Notes: generated by a model from the letters alone, not told the origin. A stretch of DNA of 64,000 nucleotides from CAWJHE01 sp963842455 (GCA_963842455.1 CAWJHE010000014.1:434001-498000); one strand, 5' to 3'; positions 44,724 to 55,143 are shown, counted from the first letter of the stretch. Translations and numbers: made by a program.

Positions 44724-47292
44724 TTACAACAGGTGCAGCTCTCTGGCCTTATTGACTGCTTCCATGCGGTTGTGGGCGGAAAGTTTAAGATAAATATTCT
44801 GAGCATGCGCTTTTAGTGTATTGGGGGAGAGGTAAAGCTTGCGAGCAATCTCAGGATTTGTTAAGCCATTGGCCATCAGTCTGAGTACCTCAAGCTCTCG
44901 TTCCGACAGAGGATCAACGAGGTTGCCAACTGGCAACTTGCGTGCGCTAGCGGGGAGGAAGCCACGCTCCAATTGATGAATTTGTCGGACGATCGCCAGG
45001 CGGCCAGCTGGTTCAGCCTCCGCCAGCAAGCGTGCTAGCAGGCTTTCAGCCTCAGCTAACTTTCCCTGCGCTAACCAAATTTTAGCTGCAATCAGGGCGC
45101 TTTGCTCCCATTGCAGCCGGTAGACCGCCGGGTGATCTGCATCAAAGGTGGATGCCCATCGGGCAGCGGAAACTAAGTCCCCCTGCAATAGATAGAATTC
45201 TGCCCGTTGGGCTTCTACAGCTGGTCGCACAATGATCGCATCCAAGGTCGTCCGTTCGAGCAGGTCATTCAGGATTGAAAATGCGGCAGATAGGTCTCCT
45301 TCAGCCGCGCTCAGCCGTGCTAATCCGAGCATGCCCGGTAGTAGAGACTCCCAATTGTTCCACATTTTCCCCTGTTCCAGCCCGGCTTGATAGTGATTCT
45401 TGGCTGCCTCAAGATCGCCTTTTGCAAAAGTCAGCTCTCCCAATCCAATCTCGGCTAGTCCCCAAAAAGCGGATGACCGAGGTGAGAAAGTCTTTGCAGA
45501 ATCTAGGGCGCGTTGAAAGGTGGCAAATGCTTGCTGCGCCTGATCCTGCAAAATTTGCATTCGACCCAGATGCCCCATGGCGAGGGCAATGATATGCGGG
45601 TTTTTCTTCACCACCGCATCCATTTCTGCTTCGGAATAAAGTTTGGTAGCCATGACAGGATCGCCATGAAATTCATACGCGAGACCCAGCTCGAACAACA
45701 TGACACAACGCAAGTTGCCAGGCGGGTTGAAAGCAAACGGTTCGTTTGGGGTGTTTACCAGGCGCGGCAAGGTTCGTTCCCCCAGGCTGATGGTTTTGTC
45801 CAGCTCAAGTGAATCCACTGCCAGGCGAGCTCGCGCGACGCTGCCTTCCAGCAGTGCAGATCGCTGAATTGAAGTGAGCTTGTAAGATCCTGCCTGATGA
45901 TCTAGAAATTCTTCCACTGAAACGCCAGCCGACTGCTCGAGCAACCGCAAGAATCGCTCGGCTTGTTGAATATTTCCGGTAGCATGACTTGCCCAGACAG
46001 CCATCAAGTTCAGACGTGGATGAGCGCCGATAACCTCTGCTGGAACCCGTTGCAACCACTGGCAAAGGGTGTTCATCTCTGGACCCATAATCAAAGCCGG
46101 ATCCGAACTCTCGATCACAGACACAGCCTGTTCGTAATCACCACATGAGATCGCGATCTCCACACTGTCCACAATATTCCCTTGAGCGGCATGCCACTGG
46201 CTAGCGCGGCGCTTCAGATCGACTACAGCAGCAGGTCCTGCCGTGTCGACCATGCGCTGTTGTAACAGGCTGGCAAACAGGTGGTGATAACGGAACCACT
46301 CCCGGTGGTTATCGAGAGGTGTGATGAACAGATTAGCGCGCTCGAGGGCGTTGAGCACAGCCTGGCTGTCCTTGCGCCCGGTGAGAGCATTGCAGAGCGG
46401 AGCGCATAACCGGTCGAGCACTGCGGTTTGCAGTAGGAACTGTTGAAACTCCACCGGTTGGCGCTGGAGGACTTCTTCGAGCAAATAATCGGCGATATAG
46501 CGGTCATTGCCACGGAAGGCAGACACAAAAGCGTGCGCGTCCGTCACATCTTGCAGGGTAATAGCTGCCATCTGCAAGCCAGCAATCCATCCTTCTGTGC
46601 GAGAATCCAGGTCATCCACGTCATTGACAGATAAATCCAAGCCCATCACTTCGTTGATGAATTGGGTTGTTTCATCATTCGTGAACCTCAGGTCGGATGC
46701 GCGCAACTCGCACAACTCGCCGCGAGCCCGCCGGCGCGCGAGCTGTAAAGGTGGGTCGGAGCGTGTTGTGATGACCAGGTGGACAAGTGGAGGCAAGTAG
46801 TCGATCAGGAAGTTAACTGACTCATGCACGGATTCGTTCTGGATGACGTGGTAATCATCTAGAACGAGGATGAATTCAAGACCAACGGTCAGAAGATCGT
46901 TAGCTAACTCAGCCACCAATGTGCGAAACGGCGGGGGCTGCGGAGCATAGAGCACTGGATGGATGCTCTCTCCTAGCCGGGAGTCTATGGATTGCAGAGC
47001 AGCGTCAACATAACGCCAGAACCGGATGGGATCATTATCTAATTCGTCAAGGGTCAACCAGGCATTCTTCATCCCAGGTTGACTGGCAACGGTTTGGCTC
47101 GATTGACCGAGACGGCTGAGCCACTCGGTGACGATGGTCGTCTTACCAAAACCAGCCGGTGCGCAGACCAAGCGTCAGGCGTACCTCGGGATACAAAGCC
47201 TCAGAGAGTTTATCCAGAAGCCTTGTGCGTGTTACCAGGTTGCGACGAGGAGACGGGGCGAAGAGTTTGGTTCTGAGCAGTCCTTCGTTCAT
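44724..47292 (-). pseudogene. LuxR-family activator of the MalT/LAL type, one frameshift
   Basis: The start MNEGLLRTKLFAPSPRRNLV at 47292 gives about 41 residues to VRLTL, where one extra base near 47172 shifts the frame. After it come the P-loop VCAPAGFGKTTIVTEWLSRLG, the Walker B LEFILVLDDYHVI, tetratricopeptide-like helices (about 420-780), and a LuxR helix-turn-helix at the C-terminus (LSERELEVLRLMANGLTNPE, LSPNTLKAHAQNIYLKL). The repaired protein would be about 856 residues. MalT-type activators bind an inducer and ATP and then activate transcription. Its position beside the ABC-2 exporter on the same strand suggests control of it. Confidence 0.85.
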
Positions 47293-47475
47293 GCATGGAT
47301 TATATAACAGGTGTGTGTAAAGAGTACAGGGTCCTGGTTGGCAACGAATCCAATCGTTCGCCAATCATCGGTAAGTGAATGCTCGGGATGAAACTAGCCC
47401 TGATTATTTTCTTTTTCGTGAAAATTCCAATTCATTCTTAGCTGGAAGAACTCCAACGAACAGTGGTTAAACCGG

Positions 47476-47928
47476 TTAACCTTTCTTCAGATATTCACTC
47501 AAAGCACGCAGTCCCAGGCTGTAGGATTGCCATCCGAAGCCGGCAATAGTCCCCAGGCACACCGGGGCAATCAGCGAGATATGCCGGAATTCTTCACGCG
47601 CGTACACATTGGACAGATGCACTTCGACCACCGGCAGGTCTATACTGGCAATCGCATCCCGCAAGGCGATCGAGGTGTGCGTGTACGCCCCAGCGTTAAA
47701 GACAACCCCCTGAGCCCATTGGCGTGCATCCTGTAAAGCATCGATCAGAGCACCTTCACTGTTGGATTGGTATGCCCGAATTTCAAGACCTAATTCTTTT
47801 CCAACATCTGCCAGACGGTGGTTGATCTCATCCAGGGTCAACGCGCCGTAAATATCTGGTTCACGAAAGCCTAAGAGATTCAAGTTCGGACCGTTTAATA
47901 TCAAAATTTTCGGGGTTTTCTCGCTCAT
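47476..47928 (-). CDS. aroQ: 3-dehydroquinate dehydratase, type II
   Basis: 150 residues, family length. It converts 3-dehydroquinate to 3-dehydroshikimate as a dodecamer. Motifs ILNGPNLNLLGFREPDIYG with the catalytic Tyr, YQSNSEGALIDALQDA, FNAGAYTHTSIALRDA and VEVHLSNVYAREEFRHISL with the catalytic His are all intact. It is the last gene of the aromatic operon, one base after the fused aroKB gene, so it is translationally coupled. A near-palindrome GGTTAAACCGGTTAACC at 47465-47481 overlaps its stop. Confidence 0.95.
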   Translation of the reverse strand: MSEKTPKILILNGPNLNLLGFREPDIYGALTLDEINHRLADVGKELGLEIRAYQSNSEGALIDALQDARQWAQGVVFNAGAYTHTSIALRDAIASIDLPVVEVHLSNVYAREEFRHISLIAPVCLGTIAGFGWQSYSLGLRALSEYLKKG

Positions 47929-47929
47929 C

Positions 47930-49582
47930 TTAATCTCCTGCTAACAGATCACCAACATCGGGTATTTCAACCCCCCACCTGACCTCGCCAGGTTTGATTG
48001 GCAACACAAAGCGCACCTGACCTGCCTTGCGCTTTTTGTCTACCGCCATAGCATTGACAAGCGCCTCGGAATCCAGACCATCCGGGATTTGGCTGGGTAA
48101 TCCAACCATAAGCAATACTTCCTGTAATTCATCCAGGAATTGCGGACTGGCTAATCCCATGCGAATGGCAGCACGCAGAACAGCCACCATCCCGATGGCA
48201 ACCGCTTCACCATGCCGCACCTGGTAGCCTGAGACCTGTTCGATCGCATGCCCGAGGGTGTGGCCCAAGTTCAAGGAAGCCCGCCGCCCGCCTTCGAAGG
48301 GATCATCCAGGATAACCTGGATTTTGACCGCCATGGCGCGCCGAACCAGTTGATTCCAAAAATAGACCTCACTTTCGGACCAGGAGCCTTGTGATTGCGC
48401 ACCTTGAGGAGGATTTGGGTGAGCGCCTGGAGCATGCAAATACCCATCCTGGACCAGTTGGCGGCACAGGTCTAACAAGCCTGGATCGGCTATGACTGCA
48501 TGTTTGATCACCTCAGCCAGACCATTACGAATTTCCACATCCGGCAAGGTTGCCAGGGTCAAGGGGTCCGCCAATACCAGGCGTGGGGCATGGAAAGCGC
48601 CAATCAGGTTTTTGCCTTGGGGCAGGTCTGCGCCGGTTTTTCCACCCAGGCTGGCATCCACCATGGAAAGCAGGCTGGTGGGGACAGATACCCAATTCAC
48701 GCCGCGCAGATATGTAGCAGCCGCAAAGCCCGCCAGATCGCCAACCACACCGCCGCCCAGGGCTATGACGGTGCTGCTTCGTTCCAGCTTTGCCTGTAGA
48801 AAATGATCCCACAAGTCCACTACCGTCTGCAGGGTCTTGTGACTTTCTCCAGCTGGCAGGCTGATCGCCTGGGTTTCATACCCGGCTGCGTGCAATGCAT
48901 CCAAAGCTGTCTGCAGGTGGTGGACTGCCACGTTTTCATCCGTCACCAGGGCAACCGGTCCGTTCAAGCCGCGCATCTGCAGGGTTTCTCCTAAGCAGGA
49001 TAGCGCTCGCGGGAATACTCGCACATCATAGGCTGCCTGCATACCGGTGACCTGAAAAAGTCCTGACTGCGCCTGGATTTGCTGGCTCAGCTCGCTGAGT
49101 GACGATTCCGAAGTATCCAGTTGCGGACTAAAGGAGGCATAATGCTCACTCCTGGCATGCAGAAGTGCTTCTAATTTATGCGCTGCATCGCCAGCCACCA
49201 GGGGGCGCACAGTTTGGTCTGCTTGCAATCGAGATAATAGGACTTCCAGCGGAGCGGAAAGGCAAATCACCTGCCCCATATCTTCTGCAATGCGCCGGTT
49301 ATCGGCTCGCAGCAATGCCCCACCCCCCAAAGCAATCACACAGCGCTGCGTTTCAGCCAGATTGCGCAATGCCTGGCTCTCACGCTGGCGAAAACCAGTT
49401 TCCCCTTCTTTGGAGAAGATTTCTTCCACCGGCATCCCGGCTTGAGATGCGATCACCTGATCCAGATCAATCAAATCAAAAGACAAATCCTGCGCCAACT
49501 GCCGCCCCAGGCTGCTTTTTCCGGAACCCGGCGGTCCATACAGAAAGATCCTTTCCATCCGGAGAGCTTCATTTCGAGCCAT
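47930..49582 (-). CDS. aroKB: Fused shikimate kinase - 3-dehydroquinate synthase
   Basis: 550 residues from ATG 49582, which overlaps the aroC stop by one base (TGATG). The kinase half (about 9-170) has the P-loop GPPGSGKSS, the substrate Asp in FDLIDLDQVI and GGGALLR. The synthase half (about 183-550) has ALVTDENVAV, SLPAGESHKT, IALGGGVVGDLAGFAA, TSLLSMVDASLGGKTG, and the zinc ligands around EVIKHAVI, NLGHTLGHAIE and RHGEAVAIGM. The enzyme performs steps two and five of the shikimate pathway. Such AroK-AroB fusions are known from Thermotogales and some Chloroflexota. It is coupled on both sides within the operon. Confidence 0.95.
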   Translation of the reverse strand: MARNEALRMERIFLYGPPGSGKSSLGRQLAQDLSFDLIDLDQVIASQAGMPVEEIFSKEGETGFRQRESQALRNLAETQRCVIALGGGALLRADNRRIAEDMGQVICLSAPLEVLLSRLQADQTVRPLVAGDAAHKLEALLHARSEHYASFSPQLDTSESSLSELSQQIQAQSGLFQVTGMQAAYDVRVFPRALSCLGETLQMRGLNGPVALVTDENVAVHHLQTALDALHAAGYETQAISLPAGESHKTLQTVVDLWDHFLQAKLERSSTVIALGGGVVGDLAGFAAATYLRGVNWVSVPTSLLSMVDASLGGKTGADLPQGKNLIGAFHAPRLVLADPLTLATLPDVEIRNGLAEVIKHAVIADPGLLDLCRQLVQDGYLHAPGAHPNPPQGAQSQGSWSESEVYFWNQLVRRAMAVKIQVILDDPFEGGRRASLNLGHTLGHAIEQVSGYQVRHGEAVAIGMVAVLRAAIRMGLASPQFLDELQEVLLMVGLPSQIPDGLDSEALVNAMAVDKKRKAGQVRFVLPIKPGEVRWGVEIPDVGDLLAGD

Positions 49583-50766
49583 CAATCCTGTCCCTCCTCA
49601 GGCCAAAACAGGTGACCTTCGCCTGTAAGCTGCAAATGCGACAACCTGGCCTGGCGCAACATCCCCAGGCGCGGCAGGATTTCTGCCATTGAGTCGCCGC
49701 CCAGCTTCTCTAACAGGGCGTCTGCCAGGATCAAAGCGGCCATGGCCTCCAGAACCGGCACTGCCCGCGGCGTTGGACAAAAATCGGAACGCTCATATTG
49801 GGTGGTGGTCTCCTGACCGGTGTGCAGGTCCACGGTTGGCTGAGGCGTCAAAGTGGAGGCGATCGGCTTCATGGCAGCCCGGATCAAGATGGGCTCGCCA
49901 GTGCTGACGCCGCCCTCGATGCCGCCGCAGCGATGGCTGGTGCGCACCAGTTTTTCACCATCCAGATAAATGGCATCCTGCACCTGAGTGCCTGTCAAGC
50001 GGCTGTTTTCAAAGGCTGAGCCGATCTCGACGCCTTTGATGGCCTGTACGCTCAGCATAGCTGCTCCCAGGCGCGCTTCCAGGCGCCGGTCCCATTGAAC
50101 GTGCGAACCCAAACCAGGCGGCAACCCTAAGGCGAGCACTTCGATCACACCGCCCAGGGTGTCTTTTGCCTGCATCACCTGGCGAATACGCTCCTGGATT
50201 TGTTTTGCGGCGTTGGCATCCGGGCAGCGCACTTCGTTTTGCTCAGCCGACAAAATGCGTTCCTGAAAAGGAATATGCTCGAGCTCAGCTGTGACTTCAC
50301 CAATGGATGCCACGTATGCCCCAATCTGCACACCACATTGCGCAAGGAAATGCTTGCAAATCGCTCCTACCGCCACCCGGGCAGCTGTCTCACGCGCGGA
50401 GGCTCGCTCCAAAGCTGGGCGCAAATCGCTGTAACCGTATTTGATGGTCCCAGCCAGGTCGACATGCCCAGGGCGGGGAGCGCTCATGGCAGGAATCAGC
50501 CGGCCGCGCCACTTAAGATGGTCGCGATTTTGGATAGTGATGGCAATCGGCGCGCCAGTAGTGACACCTTCCATCACGCCGGACAGAATTTGCGCCTGAT
50601 CCTGTTCCAGCTTCATGCGCGGTCCCGCCCCAAATCCTTGCTGGCGGCGCGTTAGCTCCCGGTTCAGAATGGATGCGTCCAATTCCAAACCAGCTGGAAT
50701 ACCTTCCAGGATGGCGGTTAGAGCTGGTCCATGCGATTCGCCAGCTGTCAGAAAACGTACCGTCAT
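49582..50766 (-). CDS. aroC: Chorismate synthase
   Basis: 394 residues from ATG 50766. The start overlaps the aminotransferase stop (ATGA), and GGAGG stands five bases before it; the frame extends four codons further. It makes chorismate from EPSP using reduced FMN. Signatures are FLTAGESHGPAL, RRQQGFGAGPRMK, RPGHVDLAGTIKYG, RASARETAARVAVGA, SAFENSRLTG, HRCGGIEGGVSTGEPI and RSDFCPTPRAVPV. All conserved His and Arg positions appear present. It is a member of the aromatic operon. Confidence 0.96.
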   Translation of the reverse strand: MTVRFLTAGESHGPALTAILEGIPAGLELDASILNRELTRRQQGFGAGPRMKLEQDQAQILSGVMEGVTTGAPIAITIQNRDHLKWRGRLIPAMSAPRPGHVDLAGTIKYGYSDLRPALERASARETAARVAVGAICKHFLAQCGVQIGAYVASIGEVTAELEHIPFQERILSAEQNEVRCPDANAAKQIQERIRQVMQAKDTLGGVIEVLALGLPPGLGSHVQWDRRLEARLGAAMLSVQAIKGVEIGSAFENSRLTGTQVQDAIYLDGEKLVRTSHRCGGIEGGVSTGEPILIRAAMKPIASTLTPQPTVDLHTGQETTTQYERSDFCPTPRAVPVLEAMAALILADALLEKLGGDSMAEILPRLGMLRQARLSHLQLTGEGHLFWPEEGQD

Positions 50767-51938
50767 GCTTGCCTCCATTGCGCCAGGCGCTCCACCGCTT
50801 GCTGAAGTCGTTCTTGTGGGGCGGTGATCGAGATGCGCACAAATCCCTCCCCTCCTGGCCCGAAAACGACACCGGGCGTAAAGCTGACCTGGGCCTGTTC
50901 CAATGCCTGTGTGGCGAAATCTACGCTTGAGATTCCGTCAGGTACAGGGCACCAAACATACAGAGAAGCCTGCGGCTCCTGGACCTCAAAACCAATCTGA
51001 CGCAGTCCTGAAACGAGGGTATCCCGCCGGTTTCGATAAACCTGGTTGCGTTGCTCCACCCAGCTTTGGTCGCCGGTCAGAGCTTCGACTGTCCCTTCCA
51101 AAATTGGCAAGAAGTGCCCGCTATCCTGGTTGGTCTTCAGGGTGAAGAGCGTTTTGAGCACTTGAGCGTTTCCCAAGAGGGCTGCGCTGCGCCAGCCGGC
51201 CATATTATGTGATTTGGATACGGTGTTAAATTCGACAGCCACCTGCTTGGCGCCGGGCGCCTGTAGCAAGCTGGGAGCTGGCTGACCGTCAAAGGTCACG
51301 CGGGCGTAAGCCGCATCGTGGCACAGTAAAATTCCGTGCTGTTGGGCAAAGGCAACAGCCTGCTCGAAAAATGCCAGGCTGGCTGTAGCTGCAGTGGGAT
51401 TGTTGGGATAATTCAGCCACAGAATTTTTGCCCGGCTAAGCGAGTGTTTTGAGATCATCGAAAAATCAGGCAGATAACCATTCTCTGCCAGCAAGGGCAA
51501 AGTCACCGGCTGCCCGCCAGCAAACAGAGCGCCGCGGCTATAAGTAATGTAGCCGGGGTCGGGAACGATGACCACGTCGCCTGGCTCGATCAGGGCTTGC
51601 TGTAAGTGAAAAATACCTTCTTTGGAACCCAGCAAGGGCAAGATTTCAGTCTCTGGATCGAGGCTGACCTGGTGAATTTGCTGGTAAGAACTTGCCCAGG
51701 CTTGCCGTAGGGCAGCTGAGCCACGGTGTGGCTGGTAGGCGTGGCTGCTAGCCTGGCTGGCGCTGCGGGTGAGCGTTTGAATAATCGCCTCTCCTGGCGG
51801 CAGGTCGGGTGAACCTTCATCTAAACGGATCACATCCAGGCCGGCCTGGCGCATGGCATTAATCTTCGCCCCAAGCCCAGCAAAAAAATGGGGGCTGAGG
51901 TGCTGCATTCTTTGAGCAACTTTCAAATTTTCTTCCAT
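50763..51938 (-). CDS. Class I/II aminotransferase of the aromatic operon
   Basis: 391 residues. Fold-type I PLP enzyme with VIRLDEGSPDLPPGEAI, GSKEGIFHLQQALIEPGD, WLNYPNNPTAATASL and NTVSKSHNMAGWR carrying the Schiff-base Lys. The C-terminal Arg motif GEGFVRISITAP binds the substrate carboxylate. Overall it resembles LL-diaminopimelate/aspartate-type aminotransferases. Located inside a chorismate-to-tyrosine operon between aroC and aroE, it most likely transaminates 4-hydroxyphenylpyruvate, phenylpyruvate or prephenate. No diaminopimelate genes are near. The start 51938 precedes the aroE stop side by 19 bases. Confidence 0.85.
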   Translation of the reverse strand: MEENLKVAQRMQHLSPHFFAGLGAKINAMRQAGLDVIRLDEGSPDLPPGEAIIQTLTRSASQASSHAYQPHRGSAALRQAWASSYQQIHQVSLDPETEILPLLGSKEGIFHLQQALIEPGDVVIVPDPGYITYSRGALFAGGQPVTLPLLAENGYLPDFSMISKHSLSRAKILWLNYPNNPTAATASLAFFEQAVAFAQQHGILLCHDAAYARVTFDGQPAPSLLQAPGAKQVAVEFNTVSKSHNMAGWRSAALLGNAQVLKTLFTLKTNQDSGHFLPILEGTVEALTGDQSWVEQRNQVYRNRRDTLVSGLRQIGFEVQEPQASLYVWCPVPDGISSVDFATQALEQAQVSFTPGVVFGPGGEGFVRISITAPQERLQQAVERLAQWRQA

Positions 51939-51957
51939 GATTGAGACACCATTCTGT

Positions 51958-52830
51958 TCAAGATTTTATAAATTCGGAAACTGCCGAAAACATCGCCTGG
52001 CGCGGCGCCTGGCTGCCAGTCCAGCATTCGAAAGCCAGGGCTGCCTGTTCAACCAGCATACCGATGCCGTTGCTGGTCTGCAAACCTGCCTGATTTGCCT
52101 GCTGTAAGAACTTGGATTGAGCAGGATTATAAACCAGATCGTAAACCCAGGCCTGGGATGGGAGGGGTACGCCAGCTAACCAGGGTGAGGCGTCTACTCT
52201 TGGCCACATTCCCAGAGGGGTAGTGTTGACCAGCAAGCATACCTGCTCACTAGCTGCAGTTAATCCATGTGGATCATAAGCCACTACCTGGATACTAGGA
52301 CCATCTACGGGTATCTTCAGGCTCTCAATCAGTGCTCTAGCCTGTTCAACCCTGCGGGCTGCCAGCCTGACCTGCCAACCCTGTGAGCACAAAGCATAGA
52401 CGACCGCCCGCGCAGAACCCCCAGCGCCCAGCACCAGGGCCTGCTTATCGACTGGATTTTGAGAATGCCTATCGCCCAGAAAGCGCTGCAGATCAGCCAG
52501 GAAGCCAGGGACATCCGTGTTTTCACCGATTAACTGCTGGTCCAGGCAATAGATCGTGTTCACCGCTCCGACGGCTGTTGCGGCAGGTGTCAGTTGTTCT
52601 AAATAGGGTATCACCACCTGCTTATAAGGCACCGTCACATTCAGCCCCTGTAACTCACTCCGGCGGATTTGCGATAACAAAGTGGTAAGATTTTGCGGCA
52701 AAGCCCGATCGTCAGCAACTGGGAACAGGCGGTACTCACCATCCTGATTCAAAGCCCGTAAAGCCGCCTGATGAATACGCGGCGACAGGCTGTGCTCTAA
52801 TGGGTAACCGACCAATCCCAACCTGATCAC
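51958..52830 (-). CDS. aroE: Shikimate dehydrogenase
   Basis: 290 residues from a GTG at 52830, three bases after the aroA stop. It reduces 3-dehydroshikimate with NADPH. The substrate site reads LVGYPLEHSLSPRIHQAAL, LNVTVPYKQVV with the catalytic Lys, and GAVNTIYC with GENTDVPGF and its Asp. The nucleotide loop is LVLGAGGSARAVVYAL, followed by VNTTPLGMWP and VYDLVYNPAQSKFL. All key residues are present. It is cytoplasmic and part of the aromatic operon. Confidence 0.95.
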   Translation of the reverse strand: MIRLGLVGYPLEHSLSPRIHQAALRALNQDGEYRLFPVADDRALPQNLTTLLSQIRRSELQGLNVTVPYKQVVIPYLEQLTPAATAVGAVNTIYCLDQQLIGENTDVPGFLADLQRFLGDRHSQNPVDKQALVLGAGGSARAVVYALCSQGWQVRLAARRVEQARALIESLKIPVDGPSIQVVAYDPHGLTAASEQVCLLVNTTPLGMWPRVDASPWLAGVPLPSQAWVYDLVYNPAQSKFLQQANQAGLQTSNGIGMLVEQAALAFECWTGSQAPRQAMFSAVSEFIKS

Positions 52831-52833
52831 GGG

Positions 52834-54264
52834 CTAATCCACCTTTCCATCTTCCTGAATGGATACCTGAGCACCCAGGGCGGTCAGGAAGCGGAAGAAA
52901 TCCGGGAAAGATTCGTTGATGATCTCAGCTTGCCTGACCATCACCGGCTTCTGGGAAGCCAGCCCGCAAAGCGCTAACGACATCGCCAGGCGGTGATCTC
53001 CATGTGGTTCGACCACACCGCCAGACGGCAGATAACCGCCCTCAATCTCAAAACCGTCCTCCCGTTCATCAGCGTGAATGCCCAGCTTGCGTAGCTCACC
53101 ACACAATGCTGAGATGCGATCTGATTCTTTCAGACGCAACTCCTGCGCATCCCGCACCAGGCTGCGCCCCTGCGCATAAGCGGCTGCCACGGCAAAGGCA
53201 GGAAATTCGTCAATCATGCGCACCACCTGGTCGCCGCTGACATCGATAGCATGCAATGCGCTATGCCGGATTAGCAGGTCCCCGACTGGTTCTCCCTGCT
53301 GCTCAGTCTGGTTCTGGATTTCAATTTGGGCGCCCATCGCCAGCAAAGCTTCCAGAAGCCCAGTTCGAGTCGGGTTCAGACCGACCCCGTTCAGGCGCAC
53401 ATTCGAGCCTGGCGTCACCACCGCTGCGACAATGAGGAAGGCCGCGGCAGAAAAATCTCCGGGAAGGCGCAGCTGTAAAGGCTGTAACTCGCCCGGGGAG
53501 ACCGGCCATATTTTTGTAAAGTAAAGGGGAGAGCTATCTGAAGAGTTTCCCAACTCGGACGAACTTCCCTTGCCGGTCATGATACGCACACCCATGCTGC
53601 TTAACATGCGTTCGCTGTGATCACGCGATGGACCAGGCTCAAAAATGGTGGTCGGTCCGTCAGCGGATAGGGCTGCCAGCATTAAACAGGATTTGACCTG
53701 GGCGCTGGCGACTTTCAGCGAGTGGGACATGCCGCGCAAAGGCAGCGGCGAGGCTCCCATGATCAGAGGCGCACAACCCTGCTGCGCCTGGATGTCAACA
53801 CCCATCTTTTGCAACGGGTCCACAATGCGGTTCATGGGACGCCTGCGCAAACCTTCACTGCCCGTTAACACAGCCGGGCGCGCCCAGGCTGCCAGGGCGC
53901 CAGCCAGTAAGCGCAGGGTGGTGGCAGAGTTGCCGCAATTCAAAAGCACAGGCTGCATTGCCTCAGCTGGGCGATCCCTGTTCACGCCTGCACCTTGCAA
54001 AGTCAGGCGCTCCCCATCCAGCTGCCAGGGGATATTCATCGCCGTCATGGCATTTAGCATGGCTTGCGTCACACCAGACACCAGCAAATGCTCGATCACT
54101 GATTCACCTCGCGCCAGAGCCGCGAACAGGATAGCCCGGTGAGATAAGGATTTATCTCCTGGAATGGCAGGGCAACCCGATCTACCGCTTTCTCCGGTTA
54201 AAGGTTGACCTGGCGAGACTGTCAGCGTTTTGCTGTTAAAAGTACCAGGATCAGATCCCATCAT
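52834..54264 (-). CDS. aroA: 3-phosphoshikimate 1-carboxyvinyltransferase (EPSP synthase)
   Basis: 476 residues, slightly longer than usual through an N-terminal extension of about 25 residues and an inserted Ser-rich loop (GKGSSSELGNSSDSS) in the middle. It joins PEP to shikimate-3-phosphate. Signatures: IPGDKSLSHRAILFAAL with the phosphate-binding Lys, LNCGNSATTLRLLAG, SEGLRRRPMNRI, RMIDEFPAFAVAAA with the catalytic Asp-Glu region, LRLKESDRISAL and GDHRLAMSLALCGL. Its ATG overlaps the tyrA stop (ATGA), so translation is coupled. Confidence 0.95.
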   Translation of the reverse strand: MMGSDPGTFNSKTLTVSPGQPLTGESGRSGCPAIPGDKSLSHRAILFAALARGESVIEHLLVSGVTQAMLNAMTAMNIPWQLDGERLTLQGAGVNRDRPAEAMQPVLLNCGNSATTLRLLAGALAAWARPAVLTGSEGLRRRPMNRIVDPLQKMGVDIQAQQGCAPLIMGASPLPLRGMSHSLKVASAQVKSCLMLAALSADGPTTIFEPGPSRDHSERMLSSMGVRIMTGKGSSSELGNSSDSSPLYFTKIWPVSPGELQPLQLRLPGDFSAAAFLIVAAVVTPGSNVRLNGVGLNPTRTGLLEALLAMGAQIEIQNQTEQQGEPVGDLLIRHSALHAIDVSGDQVVRMIDEFPAFAVAAAYAQGRSLVRDAQELRLKESDRISALCGELRKLGIHADEREDGFEIEGGYLPSGGVVEPHGDHRLAMSLALCGLASQKPVMVRQAEIINESFPDFFRFLTALGAQVSIQEDGKVD

Positions 54265-55127
54265 GTGTGCTCCTTTGACGATCGATCGACCAGTCTGTGG
54301 TAATTTTCGGCCCCAGCAGTTAACACTTTTTCGAGCTCAACTTCATCCCCAGCGCTGATCAATGCGGAAAGTAGGGATAATTGCTGTTGAACTGCAGATA
54401 AATTTTGCAGGATATTTTCCTGGTTGGTCATGATAATATCCAGCATCATGGGCAGAGAGCTGGGCGACAGGCGTGTGGTGCTGCGAAAACCAGAGCCCAC
54501 CAGGCAGGCAGCCTCAGGCGGAGTCACAGCAGCCAGGGCATTGGCAGCCAGGTAAGGCAGGTGGCTGGTGGAGGCCACCCAGCGGTCATGTTGCTCAGCC
54601 TCCAGCCATAAGGGTACTGAGCCAATTCCAGTCGCCAGATCTTGCGCCAGCTGTCTGGCGCGCGGGGTTGTGCTTTCCACCGGCGTGAAAATAAAGGCAG
54701 CTCCCTGGTACAGCCCTGCTTCAGCATAAAACAAGGATGATTGTTCTTTGCCGCACATGGGATGCCCGCCCAAAGGCTCAAAACGCGGCGGTAATTTTTG
54801 CATAGCAGCCACAATCTCAGCCTTGGTGGAACCCAGGTCCAGGACCAGAGCTGAACCTGGGTGCAATTGCGGCAAATTTTCCAGAGCTTTCAGGATGCTG
54901 CGTACTGGCAAAGCCAGGATCACCAGGTCTGCCAGGGGCAAAAGCTGGGCAGGATCATCTGAACAGCGATCCACGATATTCATCTGGCGGGCTAATTCCA
55001 ACGTAGTAGGATCCCGATCAACACCCAACAGCATGGAGCAACGCCCGCGTAAGGCCAGGGCTAACGAACCCCCCATCAGACCCAATCCCCAAATAGCAAT
55101 CGTATAGTTTAGAAAGAAAGGTTCCAT
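54261..55127 (-). CDS. tyrA: Prephenate dehydrogenase
   Basis: 288 residues. It converts prephenate to 4-hydroxyphenylpyruvate with NAD(P)+ and CO2 release, or arogenate to tyrosine. The nucleotide loop is IAIWGLGLMGGSLALALRG, followed by LVILALPVRSIL and LDLGSTKAEIV. The catalytic His lies in LGGHPMCGKE. A helical C-terminal domain follows (LSPSSLPMMLDIIMTNQENIL). There is no ACT or chorismate-mutase domain fused; the mutase is the separate aroH gene. It starts 16 bases after aroF. Confidence 0.94.
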   Translation of the reverse strand: MEPFFLNYTIAIWGLGLMGGSLALALRGRCSMLLGVDRDPTTLELARQMNIVDRCSDDPAQLLPLADLVILALPVRSILKALENLPQLHPGSALVLDLGSTKAEIVAAMQKLPPRFEPLGGHPMCGKEQSSLFYAEAGLYQGAAFIFTPVESTTPRARQLAQDLATGIGSVPLWLEAEQHDRWVASTSHLPYLAANALAAVTPPEAACLVGSGFRSTTRLSPSSLPMMLDIIMTNQENILQNLSAVQQQLSLLSALISAGDEVELEKVLTAGAENYHRLVDRSSKEHT

Positions 55128-55143
55128 GCAGCCAACCTGTTAT

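Noticed and set aside
48492..48812. Three overlapping ORFs of about 100 codons on both strands
   Set aside because: All lie inside the dehydroquinate synthase half of aroKB, whose motifs are intact through the same stretch.
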